From: Acidobacteria bacterium AB60
GTDB lineage: Bacteria; Acidobacteriota; Terriglobia; Terriglobales; Acidobacteriaceae
Reading direction: 5' to 3'
DNA: 64,000 bases
NCBI GenBank assembly: GCA_008682415.1
Contig: VANK01000011.1
Span: 124,001-188,000 of the forward strand
Position numbers and translations under genes: made by a program. The notes beneath the pieces are model-generated. The model searched no databases. It worked only from the letters and a program-made list of their open reading frames with translations, and had not been told where the DNA came from. Positions 28,383-36,655 of the stretch are shown piece by piece. Each line of letters begins with the position of its first letter. Position 1 is the first letter of the stretch.

Positions 28383-28414
28383 ACCCGGCTGGGGTTCGAC
28401 CCCTCCAGGCACCA
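28383..28414 (+). pseudogene. tRNA 3'-end remnant, attachment-site copy C
   Basis: T arm GGGGTTCGACCCC followed by TCCAGGCACCA. It is preceded by AACTTACG..TTTCGAGT, resembling the bases before copy B. The sequence after it does not resemble direct repeats A/B, as expected at the outer right end of an element array. Confidence 0.55.
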
Positions 28415-29039
28415 TTAAACCAAGAGCTTAGATCTAAGTGGCCTCTTAAAAGTTGGAGAGCCCAAAACCGTTTAGTGGCTGTTGGTCTTCAATAGCATTG
28501 CTGTTGCCGATCGACGGGAGCGATCTAAGGAAGAATACTGGCGGCCGTGCTCGCTGGCGCGTCGCGGGATAGCCCGGTCAACGCAACAGGATCACGTAGG
28601 CGGCGCCCATGGCGGAGGCGCCTACCACCCCCAGGTGACGTAATCGCTCACGTAGTCTGACTGCGTGAATTCCCGCCCTTGCCGCGCTGAGGTCGAAAGA
28701 GCGCACCGGCGTAGGCAGCATTTGGCCAAATACACCGCATGCAGATAACCCACCTGCACCCATAGCCGGTTGGCGGCTTTGGCGGCTCGCTCGCGGAAAC
28801 CGGGCACAAAAGCCCGCTCGCACTCGGACTTTGCTCTTGTAATGACGCACTGCAGAAGGCCTGTTCCGCACTGCAGAGTACGAGATAGCGTGCCTGCCAT
28901 GCATCGAGTCGTCCGGAGGAGGGCAACTTCGACCTTGCCAGACGCATCACTGGCGATGGTGAGTATGTGGCCTTGCTGGCCACCGCGGCGTCGTATTGAG
29001 TCGTCCATCCGCAGTACAGGTGAACAGGAACTGAGTGGA
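28415..29039. other. Region upstream of the oxidase operon, no convincing gene
   Basis: About 620 bp. Three minus-strand frames of 108-150 codons overlap each other here and the oxidase start, and none resembles a protein family. The subunit I frame is open upstream to 28770, but that extension looks non-coding. The operon promoter should lie here. Confidence 0.4.
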
Positions 29040-30923
29040 ATGGCGTCAAGCACTTCTACAATAAGTCGTCTCACGACATTATGGGAGACTCCGAAGACCG
29101 TCTATGGGTGGTTTGCCACCGTCGATCACAAGACACTCGGCATTCGCTACCTGGTGACGGCGTTTTCATTCCTGATCATCGGTGGTGTCGAGGCGCTGCT
29201 CATGCGCCTGCAATTAACGCGCTCCGACATGGCTGTGCTTACTCCCGAGGAATACAACCAGATGTTCACGCTGCACGGCGTGACCATGATCTTCTGGTAC
29301 GCGTCGCCGATTCTTTCGGGATTCGCGGTGTACCTGGTGCCGCTGATGATCGGCGCTCGCGATATGGCGTTCCCGCGGCTGAACGCTTTCACCTACTGGA
29401 CGTTTCTACTTTCGGGCATTCTGCTTTATGTTTCTCCGCTGCTGGGGCAGGCGCCGCATGCGGGATGGTTTGCGTATGTGCCGTACACGTTGGCAAAGTA
29501 CTCGCCCGGCCTGGGGATGGACTTCTATGTGGCGTCGCTGGTGTTTCTCACCATCTCCACAACGGGTGGCGCGATCAATTTCACTGTGACCATTCTGCGG
29601 TTGCGCGCGCCAGGCATGGCAATCAGCCGCATGCCGCTGTTTCTCTATAGCACCGGAACGATCTCGTTCGTGATTCTGTTTTCATTGCCGTCGCTCACGG
29701 CCAATTGCATCTTTCTCGAACTCGATCGCAGATGGGGCACGCATTTCTTCCAGATCGCCGACGGGGGCGACACGTTTTTGTGGCAGCAGTTGTTTTGTTT
29801 CTTCGGACATCCGTGGGTGTACGTGATCTTTCTTCCGGCGACGGGAATGCTGTCGATGATCGTGCCGGTGTTTTCGCGACGGCCCATTGTTGGCTATCCG
29901 TTTGTGGCAATCGCGACCATTCTCACCGGCGTCGTGGGCTTCGGCGTGTGGCTGCATCACATGTTCACGGTGGGAATGTCAGACATAGCGATGAGCTTGT
30001 TTTCGGCTGGCAGCATGACGGTGAGCATCTTCACGACAATCCAAGTATTCGCATGGCTGGCGACGATCTGGCGAGGGCGGCCGGTTGCGACTGCGTCGAT
30101 GTATTACGCACTGGGCTCGATTGTGATGCTCGTGATCGGCGGGCTTAGCGGCGTGTTTACGGGCGTTATTCCTGTCGATTGGCAGGCCCATAACTCCTAC
30201 TTTGTTGTGGCGCATATTCATTACGTGCTGATCGGATCGAATGTGTTCCCCGTGTTTGCTGGCTTCTACTACTGGCTGCCTAAGATGATGGGTCGGCGCA
30301 TGAACGAGAGGATCGGCAAACTCAGCTTCTGGGTGATGTTCGTTGGCTTCAATCTTGGATTCTTCCCCATGCACAATCTGGGGCTGCTCGGAATGCCACG
30401 CCGCATCTACACATATCCCGCGAGGGCGGGCTTCGAGAGCCTGAATGAGTTGGTGACTTTCGGCGCGTTTCTGTTTGGTGTGGGCATTCTTATCAGCATC
30501 ATCAATCTCTTCTACTCGCTGCGGGTGGGCGCACCGGCGGGTGAGAATCCGTGGAACGCCGACACGCTGGAGTGGTCGGCCACTTCGCCTCCGGCGGTGT
30601 ATGGATCGGAGCACATCCCGGTGGTGGTGTCACGGCATCCGCGGTGGGACGACTTTGAAGAAGAGGAAGATCCCAATGACGATCGCGTGCTCGACTGGGG
30701 ACGTCTCACGCCGACGACGACGGTGCTCGATGCGGTCCCGGTAGGGATCGCGACCATTCCTGAAGACTCGTTAGCGCCGCTCGCGATGAGCCTGGCGCTG
30801 TTCGGATTCTTCATCGCCATCATTTACCAGGCGATGGGTTGGACCTTGGCCGCAGTAATCACGACGTTCCTGATCGGCTGCTACTGGATGTGGCCGCGCA
30901 CCGAAGAGGAGGTGGCGGAGTGA
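29040..30923 (+). CDS. ctaD: Cytochrome c oxidase subunit I, atypical proton channels
   Basis: A 627-aa haem-copper oxidase subunit I with about 12 or more membrane helices, the O2-reducing centre. Metal ligands are present: H79 (HGVTMIFW), H257 and Y261 (GHPWVY), H306/H307 (WLHHMF), H392 and H394 (AHIHYVL). The D-channel entry ARDMAFPRLN is kept. Two usual residues are missing: the Glu of HPEVY is Trp (W259), and the K-channel Lys, normally before VFNW, is Gln (TTIQVFAW). ATG 29040 is chosen because homology to the family begins there (TVYGWFATVDHKTLG). Subunit III starts inside its stop codon. Confidence 0.88.
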   Translation: MASSTSTISRLTTLWETPKTVYGWFATVDHKTLGIRYLVTAFSFLIIGGVEALLMRLQLTRSDMAVLTPEEYNQMFTLHGVTMIFWYASPILSGFAVYLVPLMIGARDMAFPRLNAFTYWTFLLSGILLYVSPLLGQAPHAGWFAYVPYTLAKYSPGLGMDFYVASLVFLTISTTGGAINFTVTILRLRAPGMAISRMPLFLYSTGTISFVILFSLPSLTANCIFLELDRRWGTHFFQIADGGDTFLWQQLFCFFGHPWVYVIFLPATGMLSMIVPVFSRRPIVGYPFVAIATILTGVVGFGVWLHHMFTVGMSDIAMSLFSAGSMTVSIFTTIQVFAWLATIWRGRPVATASMYYALGSIVMLVIGGLSGVFTGVIPVDWQAHNSYFVVAHIHYVLIGSNVFPVFAGFYYWLPKMMGRRMNERIGKLSFWVMFVGFNLGFFPMHNLGLLGMPRRIYTYPARAGFESLNELVTFGAFLFGVGILISIINLFYSLRVGAPAGENPWNADTLEWSATSPPAVYGSEHIPVVVSRHPRWDDFEEEEDPNDDRVLDWGRLTPTTTVLDAVPVGIATIPEDSLAPLAMSLALFGFFIAIIYQAMGWTLAAVITTFLIGCYWMWPRTEEEVAE

Positions 30924-31546
30924 GCACGGTCCAGATTCCACCGCCGCAGATGAGCGTCGCTACCCTGCCGCTGGACCAGAAGCGCGGCATGAACGCGATG
31001 TGGTGCGTCATCGCGACGGAGTTCATGCTGTTCGTGTCGATGTTTGGCGCGTACTACTATCTGGGCTCGAATAAGGATCGCTGGGCCGACCATGTGGCAC
31101 CGAAGTATTGGCTGGCGCTGATCCTGCTGGCAATCCTGCTGTCAAGCAGTGTGGTGCTGGCGTGGGGCGAGCATCTGGCCAAAGCAGAGCGGTTCATGGG
31201 GGCGCGCATTGCGTGCTGGATCACCGTGTTCATGGGGCTGGGATTCCTCGCGCTACAGGGCTACGAGTACAGCCTGGAGTGGAAGGACGTGACGCCCTAC
31301 AGCGACTCGTACGGATCGATCTTCTACTCGATTACGACGCTGCATGCCCTGCACGTGATCGCGGGCCTGTTGCTGCTCGCGTACATCGGCATCATGCCGC
31401 GCTACGGCTATACCCGGCGAACGCCGCACAAGCCTTACACAACGGTCGCGCTCTATTGGCACTTCGTCGATGCGGTGTGGATTCTGATTGTGCTTCTACT
31501 TTACATCATTCCGAACATCCAGAGGTATATGCATGTCCACCACTGA
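30920..31546 (+). CDS. ctaE: Cytochrome c oxidase subunit III
   Basis: A 208-aa COX3 family membrane protein with five hydrophobic helices. Landmarks: MNAMWCVIATEFMLF, LALQGYEYSLEWKD, SITTLHALHVIAGLLLL and TVALYWHFVDAVWILI. It lines the oxidase core and stabilises proton uptake and O2 access. The GTG start overlaps the subunit I stop (GTGA). The next gene starts within its last codons. Confidence 0.9.
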   Translation: MSTVQIPPPQMSVATLPLDQKRGMNAMWCVIATEFMLFVSMFGAYYYLGSNKDRWADHVAPKYWLALILLAILLSSSVVLAWGEHLAKAERFMGARIACWITVFMGLGFLALQGYEYSLEWKDVTPYSDSYGSIFYSITTLHALHVIAGLLLLAYIGIMPRYGYTRRTPHKPYTTVALYWHFVDAVWILIVLLLYIIPNIQRYMHVHH

Positions 31547-31958
31547 GCAGAATGCGCAACTGCGCGAGGGCAAGCCGGTTCCGCCGCGGAGGCTCTGGTT
31601 CGGCATGGCCACGGCGGCGGTCGCGTGGGTGCTGCTGGGGTGCGCGGACATCGTGATCACGTGGCGCGCGTGCATGGTGCAGGAGGACTACGGGATCCCA
31701 ACACCGCGGCCCGATGTGCGGATCATCTATTTCGTGCTGGCGCTGGTGCTGCTCGCGATCACCGTTTATGCGGGTTTCACATCGTACCGGACCTGGCGCT
31801 ACCTCTCAGAGCAACAGAATATGCTGCATGCGCACGCGGTAGAGCGGCGCGAGTTCCTTGCTGTGGGCGGAGTGATTGTCGCCCTCACGATGGGCATGGG
31901 GATTCTGTGGCTCGCGTTGCCGCCTCTGTTTCTCGACTTGTGCTGGAGGGCGCGATGA
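31533..31958 (+). CDS. Small membrane protein of the oxidase operon
   Basis: A 141-aa protein with three predicted membrane helices (ATAAVAWVLLGCADIVI, IIYFVLALVLLAITVYAGF, LAVGGVIVALTMGMGILWLALPPLF). No family recognised. It overlaps the oxidase subunit III gene by 14 bp and the following cytochrome by four (ATGA), so it is an integral operon member. It may be a small oxidase subunit or assembly factor, by position only. Confidence 0.75.
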   Translation: MSTTEQNAQLREGKPVPPRRLWFGMATAAVAWVLLGCADIVITWRACMVQEDYGIPTPRPDVRIIYFVLALVLLAITVYAGFTSYRTWRYLSEQQNMLHAHAVERREFLAVGGVIVALTMGMGILWLALPPLFLDLCWRAR

Positions 31959-32368
31959 GGACGTGGCTCGGCGTCATCGCGCCGGCGTGGATCGCGTTGT
32001 GCATGGCGATGGCGGGGTGCAACGAAGGCAAGGTGACGCGCGAGGTCAGCGTGGGGCAGCTTGGGAATGTGGCGCACGGAAAGCAACTGATTGAGGCGTA
32101 CGGTTGCGGTGCGTGCCACATCATCCCCGGCGTGCATGATGCGCGCGGCAAGGTCGGGCCGCCGCTGCTGTATTTTGCGGAGCGCACGATGATCACGGGC
32201 GAGTTGCCCAATACGCCGCCTAATTTGACGCGTTGGATTCAACATCCCCGGCAGGTGGAGCCCAAGACGGCGATGCCGGAGCTGGGCGTAACGCAGGCCG
32301 AAGCTAACGACATTGCAGCGTATCTCTACACCTTGAGAGGACGGGAAGGGACATCATGGATCGATTGA
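31955..32368 (+). CDS. Lipoprotein cytochrome c (mono-haem)
   Basis: A 137-aa class I cytochrome c with a lipobox (ALCMAMAGC), one CxxCH haem site (CGACH) and a distal Met likely in KTAMPELG. It should be tethered to the membrane facing the periplasm, well placed to carry electrons between the alcohol dehydrogenase and the oxidase. Its last 13 bases overlap the dehydrogenase gene. Confidence 0.85.
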   Translation: MRTWLGVIAPAWIALCMAMAGCNEGKVTREVSVGQLGNVAHGKQLIEAYGCGACHIIPGVHDARGKVGPPLLYFAERTMITGELPNTPPNLTRWIQHPRQVEPKTAMPELGVTQAEANDIAAYLYTLRGREGTSWID

Positions 32369-34197
32369 TTCCAGGTCTCCGGTGGGCGGGAATCGCGGGA
32401 CTGATTCTCTTGGCCGGGGTGGTAGGGGCACAAAAGGAATCGGCAAACGGAACTACGATGAATGTTCCTGGTGCGATGCCAAATGTCCACGTGGTTTCGC
32501 CGCTGGCTAATGGGCAGTGGACCATGCCGGCGGGCGACTACGGCAACCTGCGCTATTCGCCACTGTCCCAGATCAACACCACCAACGTGCAGAACCTGCG
32601 CGTGGTGGCAAATATGACGGACGGAATTCCGCACGGGCACGAGGGTGGGCCTCTGGTGGTGGGCAGCACGCTCTATATGGTCACGCCATTTCCCAACAAT
32701 CTCTACGCATTCGATTTGTCCAAGCCACACTTCCTTTTGAAATGGGAATACCAGCCGCACCCCGATATCGCTTCTCAAGGCGTGGCTTGCTGCGACGTGG
32801 TGAATCGCGGCGCCAGCTACGCAGACGGCAAGATCATCTACGCGCTACTCGACAATCACGTGGTTGCTGTCGACGCGCAGACCGGGCATGAAGCGTGGCG
32901 CACGCAGGTGGGAGATATCCATTTCGGCGAGACCACAACGATGGCTCCGATCGTGGTGAAGAACCTAGTGTACGTGGGCAACAGCGGCGGGGAGCTGGGC
33001 GTGCGCGGCAAGCTCACAGGACTCGATGTGAAGACCGGCAAGGTCCAGTGGATTGCGTGGAGCACCGGTTCGGATCAGGATGTGCGCATCGGATCGGACT
33101 TCAAACCGTTCTACGCACACGAGAAGCAGGGCAAAGACCAGGGCATCAAGTCGTGGACGCCGGGGCAGTGGAAGATTGGCGGCGGCACCATCTGGGGCTG
33201 GATCTCGTACGATCCCGAACTCAATCTCATTTATTACGGCACTGGAAATCCGGGACCATGGAATCCTGACATGCGTCCGGGTGACAACAAGTGGACTGTG
33301 ACGATTTTCGCGCGCGATGCGGATACCGGCATGGTCAAGTGGGCATGGCAGCTGGGTCCGCATGACGAGTGGGATTATGACGAGATCATGGAGAACATCC
33401 TCGTCGATATGCCGTGGAAAGGGCAGATGCGCAAGCTGCTGATTCATCCCGGCCGCAGTGGCTTCATGTACGTGGTGGATCGGCAGTCGGGTGAGCTGCT
33501 GTCAGCATCGACATACGAGCCCACGAACTGGGCAACCGGTTACGACCTGAATACCGGACAGCCCATCGAAGTCAAAGAGAAAGAGACGCACTTCGGCAAA
33601 TATTCAACCGACATCTGCCCTTCGTCGACCGGCGCAAAGGACTTCATTCCGTCATCGTTCTCGCCGCGCACGGGACTCGTGTACATTCCGGCGCACAACA
33701 CATGCATGGATTACATGGGCACGGCGGTGAACTACATCGCCGGCACGCCGTACCTGGGTGCGAGCGTGCGCATGTATCCCGGACAGGGCGGCTACCAGGG
33801 CGAGTTGGTCGCGTGGGACGTGGCGCAGGGCAAGAAGGTTTGGAGCGTGAAGGAGCCTGACCTTCCCGTGTACAGCGGTGTGCTCTCCACCGGCGGCGAT
33901 CTCGTTTTCTACGGCACCATGGACGGCTGGTTCCGTGCGCTCGATGCGCACAGCGGCAAGGTGCTTTGGCAATTCAAGACGCCTTCCGGCATTGTCGGGA
34001 ATCCGGTCACGTTCACAGGGCCCGATGGCAAGCAATATGTCGCCATCTACTCCGGCGTCGGCGGCTGGATGGGCGCAACGGCGCTGCCTGATGTGTCGAC
34101 GGACGATCCATACGCAGCGCTTGGCGTGGTTGGCGCGATGAAGAAGATCAAGACGCTCAGTCCTCCTGGAGATCTGCTCTATGCCTTCGGTCTATAA
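32356..34197 (+). CDS. PQQ-dependent alcohol dehydrogenase, lanthanide (XoxF-like) type
   Basis: A 613-aa periplasmic eight-bladed quinoprotein with signal peptide (LRWAGIAGLILLAGVVGAQ). Landmarks: vicinal cysteines C145-C146 (GVACCDVVNRG) that stack on PQQ, GNPGPWNPDMRPGDNKW, and the active site PHDEWDYDE with catalytic D340 and an extra Asp two residues on (D342). That D-Y-D pattern marks lanthanide-dependent enzymes; calcium-type MxaF has Ala there. Tryptophan-docking repeats (GKVLWQFKT, GKKVWSVKE) are clear. It oxidises a primary alcohol and passes electrons to cytochrome c. The true substrate is not evident; methanol, ethanol or other alcohols are possible. Overlaps xoxJ by 17 bp. Confidence 0.88.
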   Translation: MDRLIPGLRWAGIAGLILLAGVVGAQKESANGTTMNVPGAMPNVHVVSPLANGQWTMPAGDYGNLRYSPLSQINTTNVQNLRVVANMTDGIPHGHEGGPLVVGSTLYMVTPFPNNLYAFDLSKPHFLLKWEYQPHPDIASQGVACCDVVNRGASYADGKIIYALLDNHVVAVDAQTGHEAWRTQVGDIHFGETTTMAPIVVKNLVYVGNSGGELGVRGKLTGLDVKTGKVQWIAWSTGSDQDVRIGSDFKPFYAHEKQGKDQGIKSWTPGQWKIGGGTIWGWISYDPELNLIYYGTGNPGPWNPDMRPGDNKWTVTIFARDADTGMVKWAWQLGPHDEWDYDEIMENILVDMPWKGQMRKLLIHPGRSGFMYVVDRQSGELLSASTYEPTNWATGYDLNTGQPIEVKEKETHFGKYSTDICPSSTGAKDFIPSSFSPRTGLVYIPAHNTCMDYMGTAVNYIAGTPYLGASVRMYPGQGGYQGELVAWDVAQGKKVWSVKEPDLPVYSGVLSTGGDLVFYGTMDGWFRALDAHSGKVLWQFKTPSGIVGNPVTFTGPDGKQYVAIYSGVGGWMGATALPDVSTDDPYAALGVVGAMKKIKTLSPPGDLLYAFGL

Positions 34198-35051
34198 GCG
34201 TGCGCTGACAATTTGTGCACTGGCGGCAGTCGCTGTGTCGCGGGGCGTGGCGCAGATGCCCGCGCCGGCCCTACCGCACATCCTGCGCGTCTGTGCGGAC
34301 CCAAACAATCTGCCCTACTCGAACGATCAGCAGCAGGGGTTCGAGAATCGGATCGCCGGTCTCATCGCAAAAGACTTTGGAATGGAGGTCAAATACTTCT
34401 GGTTGAGGCAGGGCGAAAGATTCTTCAAGCGGACATTGAACAGCGGTGTCTGCGATGTGGTGATGGGCGTGCCGACGGGCTTTGATGAAGCGGCGACGAC
34501 GAAGCCGTACTATCGCTCAACCTACGTCTTTATGACGCGCCGCGACAGTCATCTGGACATAGCGTCGCTCGACGATCCACGCCTGCGCAAGCTTCGCATC
34601 GGCGTGCACATTCTCGGGGATGCCAACGACAACACGCCTCCGGTGAATGCTCTGATCAGCCGCGGCATCGTGAAGAATCTTGTGGGCTACAGCATTTTCG
34701 GGAATCTGACTGAGAAAGACCCTCCGGCGGACGTGATTCGCGCGCTCGAAGACGGCAAGGTGGACGTGGCGATTGTGTGGGGGCCATTGGGCGGCTACTT
34801 CGCGCAACTCAACCGTGCCGCTGACCATCACGCCGATGGCGGCCGACACGAAGCATCCTGACGTGCCATTCCAGTTCGACATCGGCATCGGCGTGCGCGA
34901 GCGCGACACGGGCTGGCGCGACCTGCTGGACCGCGAGCTCGACCGCAGGCAAGCCGACATCGATCGCATCCTCAATACCTTCGGCATCCCACAGGCAGCG
35001 AGACCGGTGGACGCCGCCAAGGCCGGAGGTGAAGTGGGGAGGACTGAATGA
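34181..35051 (+). pseudogene. xoxJ: XoxJ/MoxJ-like periplasmic binding protein, frameshifted
   Basis: A solute-binding-like protein of the quinoprotein-dehydrogenase-associated family (LRVCADPNNLPYSND, GFENRIAGLIAKDFGM, GVCDVVMGVPTGFD, VDVAIVWGPLGGYFA). The expected C-terminus (VPLTITPMAAD, VPFQFDIGIGVR, RDLLDRELDRRQADIDRIL) is in another frame. One extra base within the CGCGC run at 34801-34805 explains it. Restored, the product would be about 289 aa, the usual length. XoxJ is thought to help mature or activate XoxF. As read, translation stops at 34861. Either a real mutation or a sequencing error. Confidence 0.85.
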
Positions 35052-35587
35052 AGAGCATCAGCGTACTGGTGTGTGCCGGATCGCTCCTGGTGTGGGCAGC
35101 GGGATGCCACCGGTCCTCCAACTCGAACTCCGTTGCGGTGAATGGCCCCGCGATTACAAGCAATCCGGTGGGGCCGGTGCCGGGCGGCGTGCAGGATATT
35201 CAATATCCCACGAACCCATATATGCAGGATCCCGTCGCGCTGCAGGATGGACGCCGCCTCTTCGATTGGTACAACTGCTCTGGTTGTCACGGAGGGCACG
35301 CAGGGGGCGGCATGGGGCCGAGCCTGCGCGATCCCGTGTGGATCTATGGCAACCGCGACGACCAGATCTTCGACACCATTGCACACGGACGCTCGAAAGG
35401 TATGCCATCGTGGGGCAGCAAGATTCCAGAGCAGCAAATCTGGGAATTGGTGGCTTACATCAAGTCGATGGGCACGCCCGAGGAGCCCGATCCGCCGGTC
35501 GAGCCGGCGCACGAGCAGATGCCCAATCCGCAACAGGAAGAGAAGCCGAGCGTAGCCACGCAACCCCCCGCAGCGGAGACGCACTGA
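35048..35587 (+). CDS. Lipoprotein cytochrome c, XoxG-like position
   Basis: A 179-aa protein with lipobox (VWAAGC) and one haem site (NCSGCH), a distal Met in KGMPSWG, and a proline- and glutamate-rich tail. It sits directly after xoxJ (ATGA overlap), where the dedicated electron acceptor of XoxF is usually encoded, so it is the best candidate to accept electrons from the dehydrogenase. The tail resembles a flexible linker. Confidence 0.85.
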   Translation: MKSISVLVCAGSLLVWAAGCHRSSNSNSVAVNGPAITSNPVGPVPGGVQDIQYPTNPYMQDPVALQDGRRLFDWYNCSGCHGGHAGGGMGPSLRDPVWIYGNRDDQIFDTIAHGRSKGMPSWGSKIPEQQIWELVAYIKSMGTPEEPDPPVEPAHEQMPNPQQEEKPSVATQPPAAETH

Positions 35588-36633
35588 TGCTGCGCAGGGT
35601 ATTGAGCGTAGTCGTGCCGGGTGCGGCGCTGTTGGTGATGGCCGGCTGCCATGCGCTGCAATCGACATTCGATTCGCATGGGCCAGCCGCGGAGCGCATC
35701 TCGCACCTGTCGCTGTTCATGACGGTGCTGTTCGTGGTGATCACGGCCATCATGTGGCTGCTCTTTGGCTACGCGTTTTACCGGCGGCGCGGCGATCTCA
35801 CGGAACACGCGCCGATTGACACGAGCGGCGGTGAAATGTGGATCGCGGTGGGAGGCATCGCAATTCCCCTGATCGTACTCAGCATTCTGTTCGTGTGGGG
35901 TCTCGCGCTGCTGCGGGCATTTCCCATCCATGGCATGCATGGCGGTCCGAGCCACAGCATGATGGCACACAGCATGAAGCCGGACATCCTCATCGTGGGC
36001 CATCAGTGGTAGTGGGAGATTCACTATCTGAATGACGATCCGTCGATGCAGGTCACCACCGCTAACGAGTTGCATTTGCCGGTGGGAAAGCCGGTGAACA
36101 TCCGCCTGGAGACGCGCGACATCATGCATTCGTTCTGGGTGCCTGCGCTGCACGGCAAGGTGGATCTGATTCCCGGGCAGCCGAACTTTCTGCGCATCGA
36201 AGCCGCGGAGCCGGGCGAGTATCAGGGCCAATGTGCCGAATATTGCGGGGCCGAGCACGCGCGGATGCGCATCCTCGCTGTTGCGCAGACGCCGGATGAG
36301 TATGAGGCGTGGCTGGAGGCGCAGCGGCAGCCGGCAAGCGAGCCCACGACAGATGCAGCGAAAGCCGGCGAGAAGGTCTTCCTGGACGGCCCGTGCTCAA
36401 TGTGCCACACGGTCCGCGGTACGCAGGCGGGTGGAACGGTGGCGCCCGATCTTACGCACATCGGCAGCCGCCAGATGATCGCGGCCAACTACTACAAGAA
36501 CAACGACGCGTATCTCGAGGCGTGGATCACTCATGCGCAGTCGCTGAAACCTCAGGCAGAGATGCCGGACCTTACACACTTCACCGGCGAAGAGCTGGCC
36601 GAGCTCGTTGCTTATCTGCGCCAGCTTCAATAG
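35587..36633 (+). pseudogene. ctaC: Cytochrome c oxidase subunit II with fused cytochrome c, interrupted by an in-frame amber codon
   Basis: Reading through a TAG at 36010-36012 gives 348 codons. There is a lipoprotein signal (LLVMAGC), two membrane helices, then GHQW-stop-WEIHYL, then the CuA domain (HSFWVPALHGK and CAEYCGAEHARM with Cys, Cys, His, Met ligands), and a C-terminal haem c domain (CSMCH). So it is a caa3-type subunit II. Intact homologues have Trp at the stop position (a TGG run), so a single G to A change explains it. A re-start at ATG 36046 would make a soluble CuA-cytochrome fragment without an anchor. Genuine loss, readthrough or sequencing error cannot be told apart here. 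Confidence 0.87.
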
Positions 36634-36655
36634 ATCGGACCTCAGGAGAAATTCG

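Noticed and set aside
28770..29039. 90-codon N-terminal extension of oxidase subunit I
   Set aside because: Arg/Ser-rich with no membrane character; family similarity starts just after ATG 29040.
28578..29074. Overlapping minus-strand ORFs of 108-150 codons upstream of the oxidase
   Set aside because: Three frames compete, none looks like a protein, and they overlap the oxidase start.
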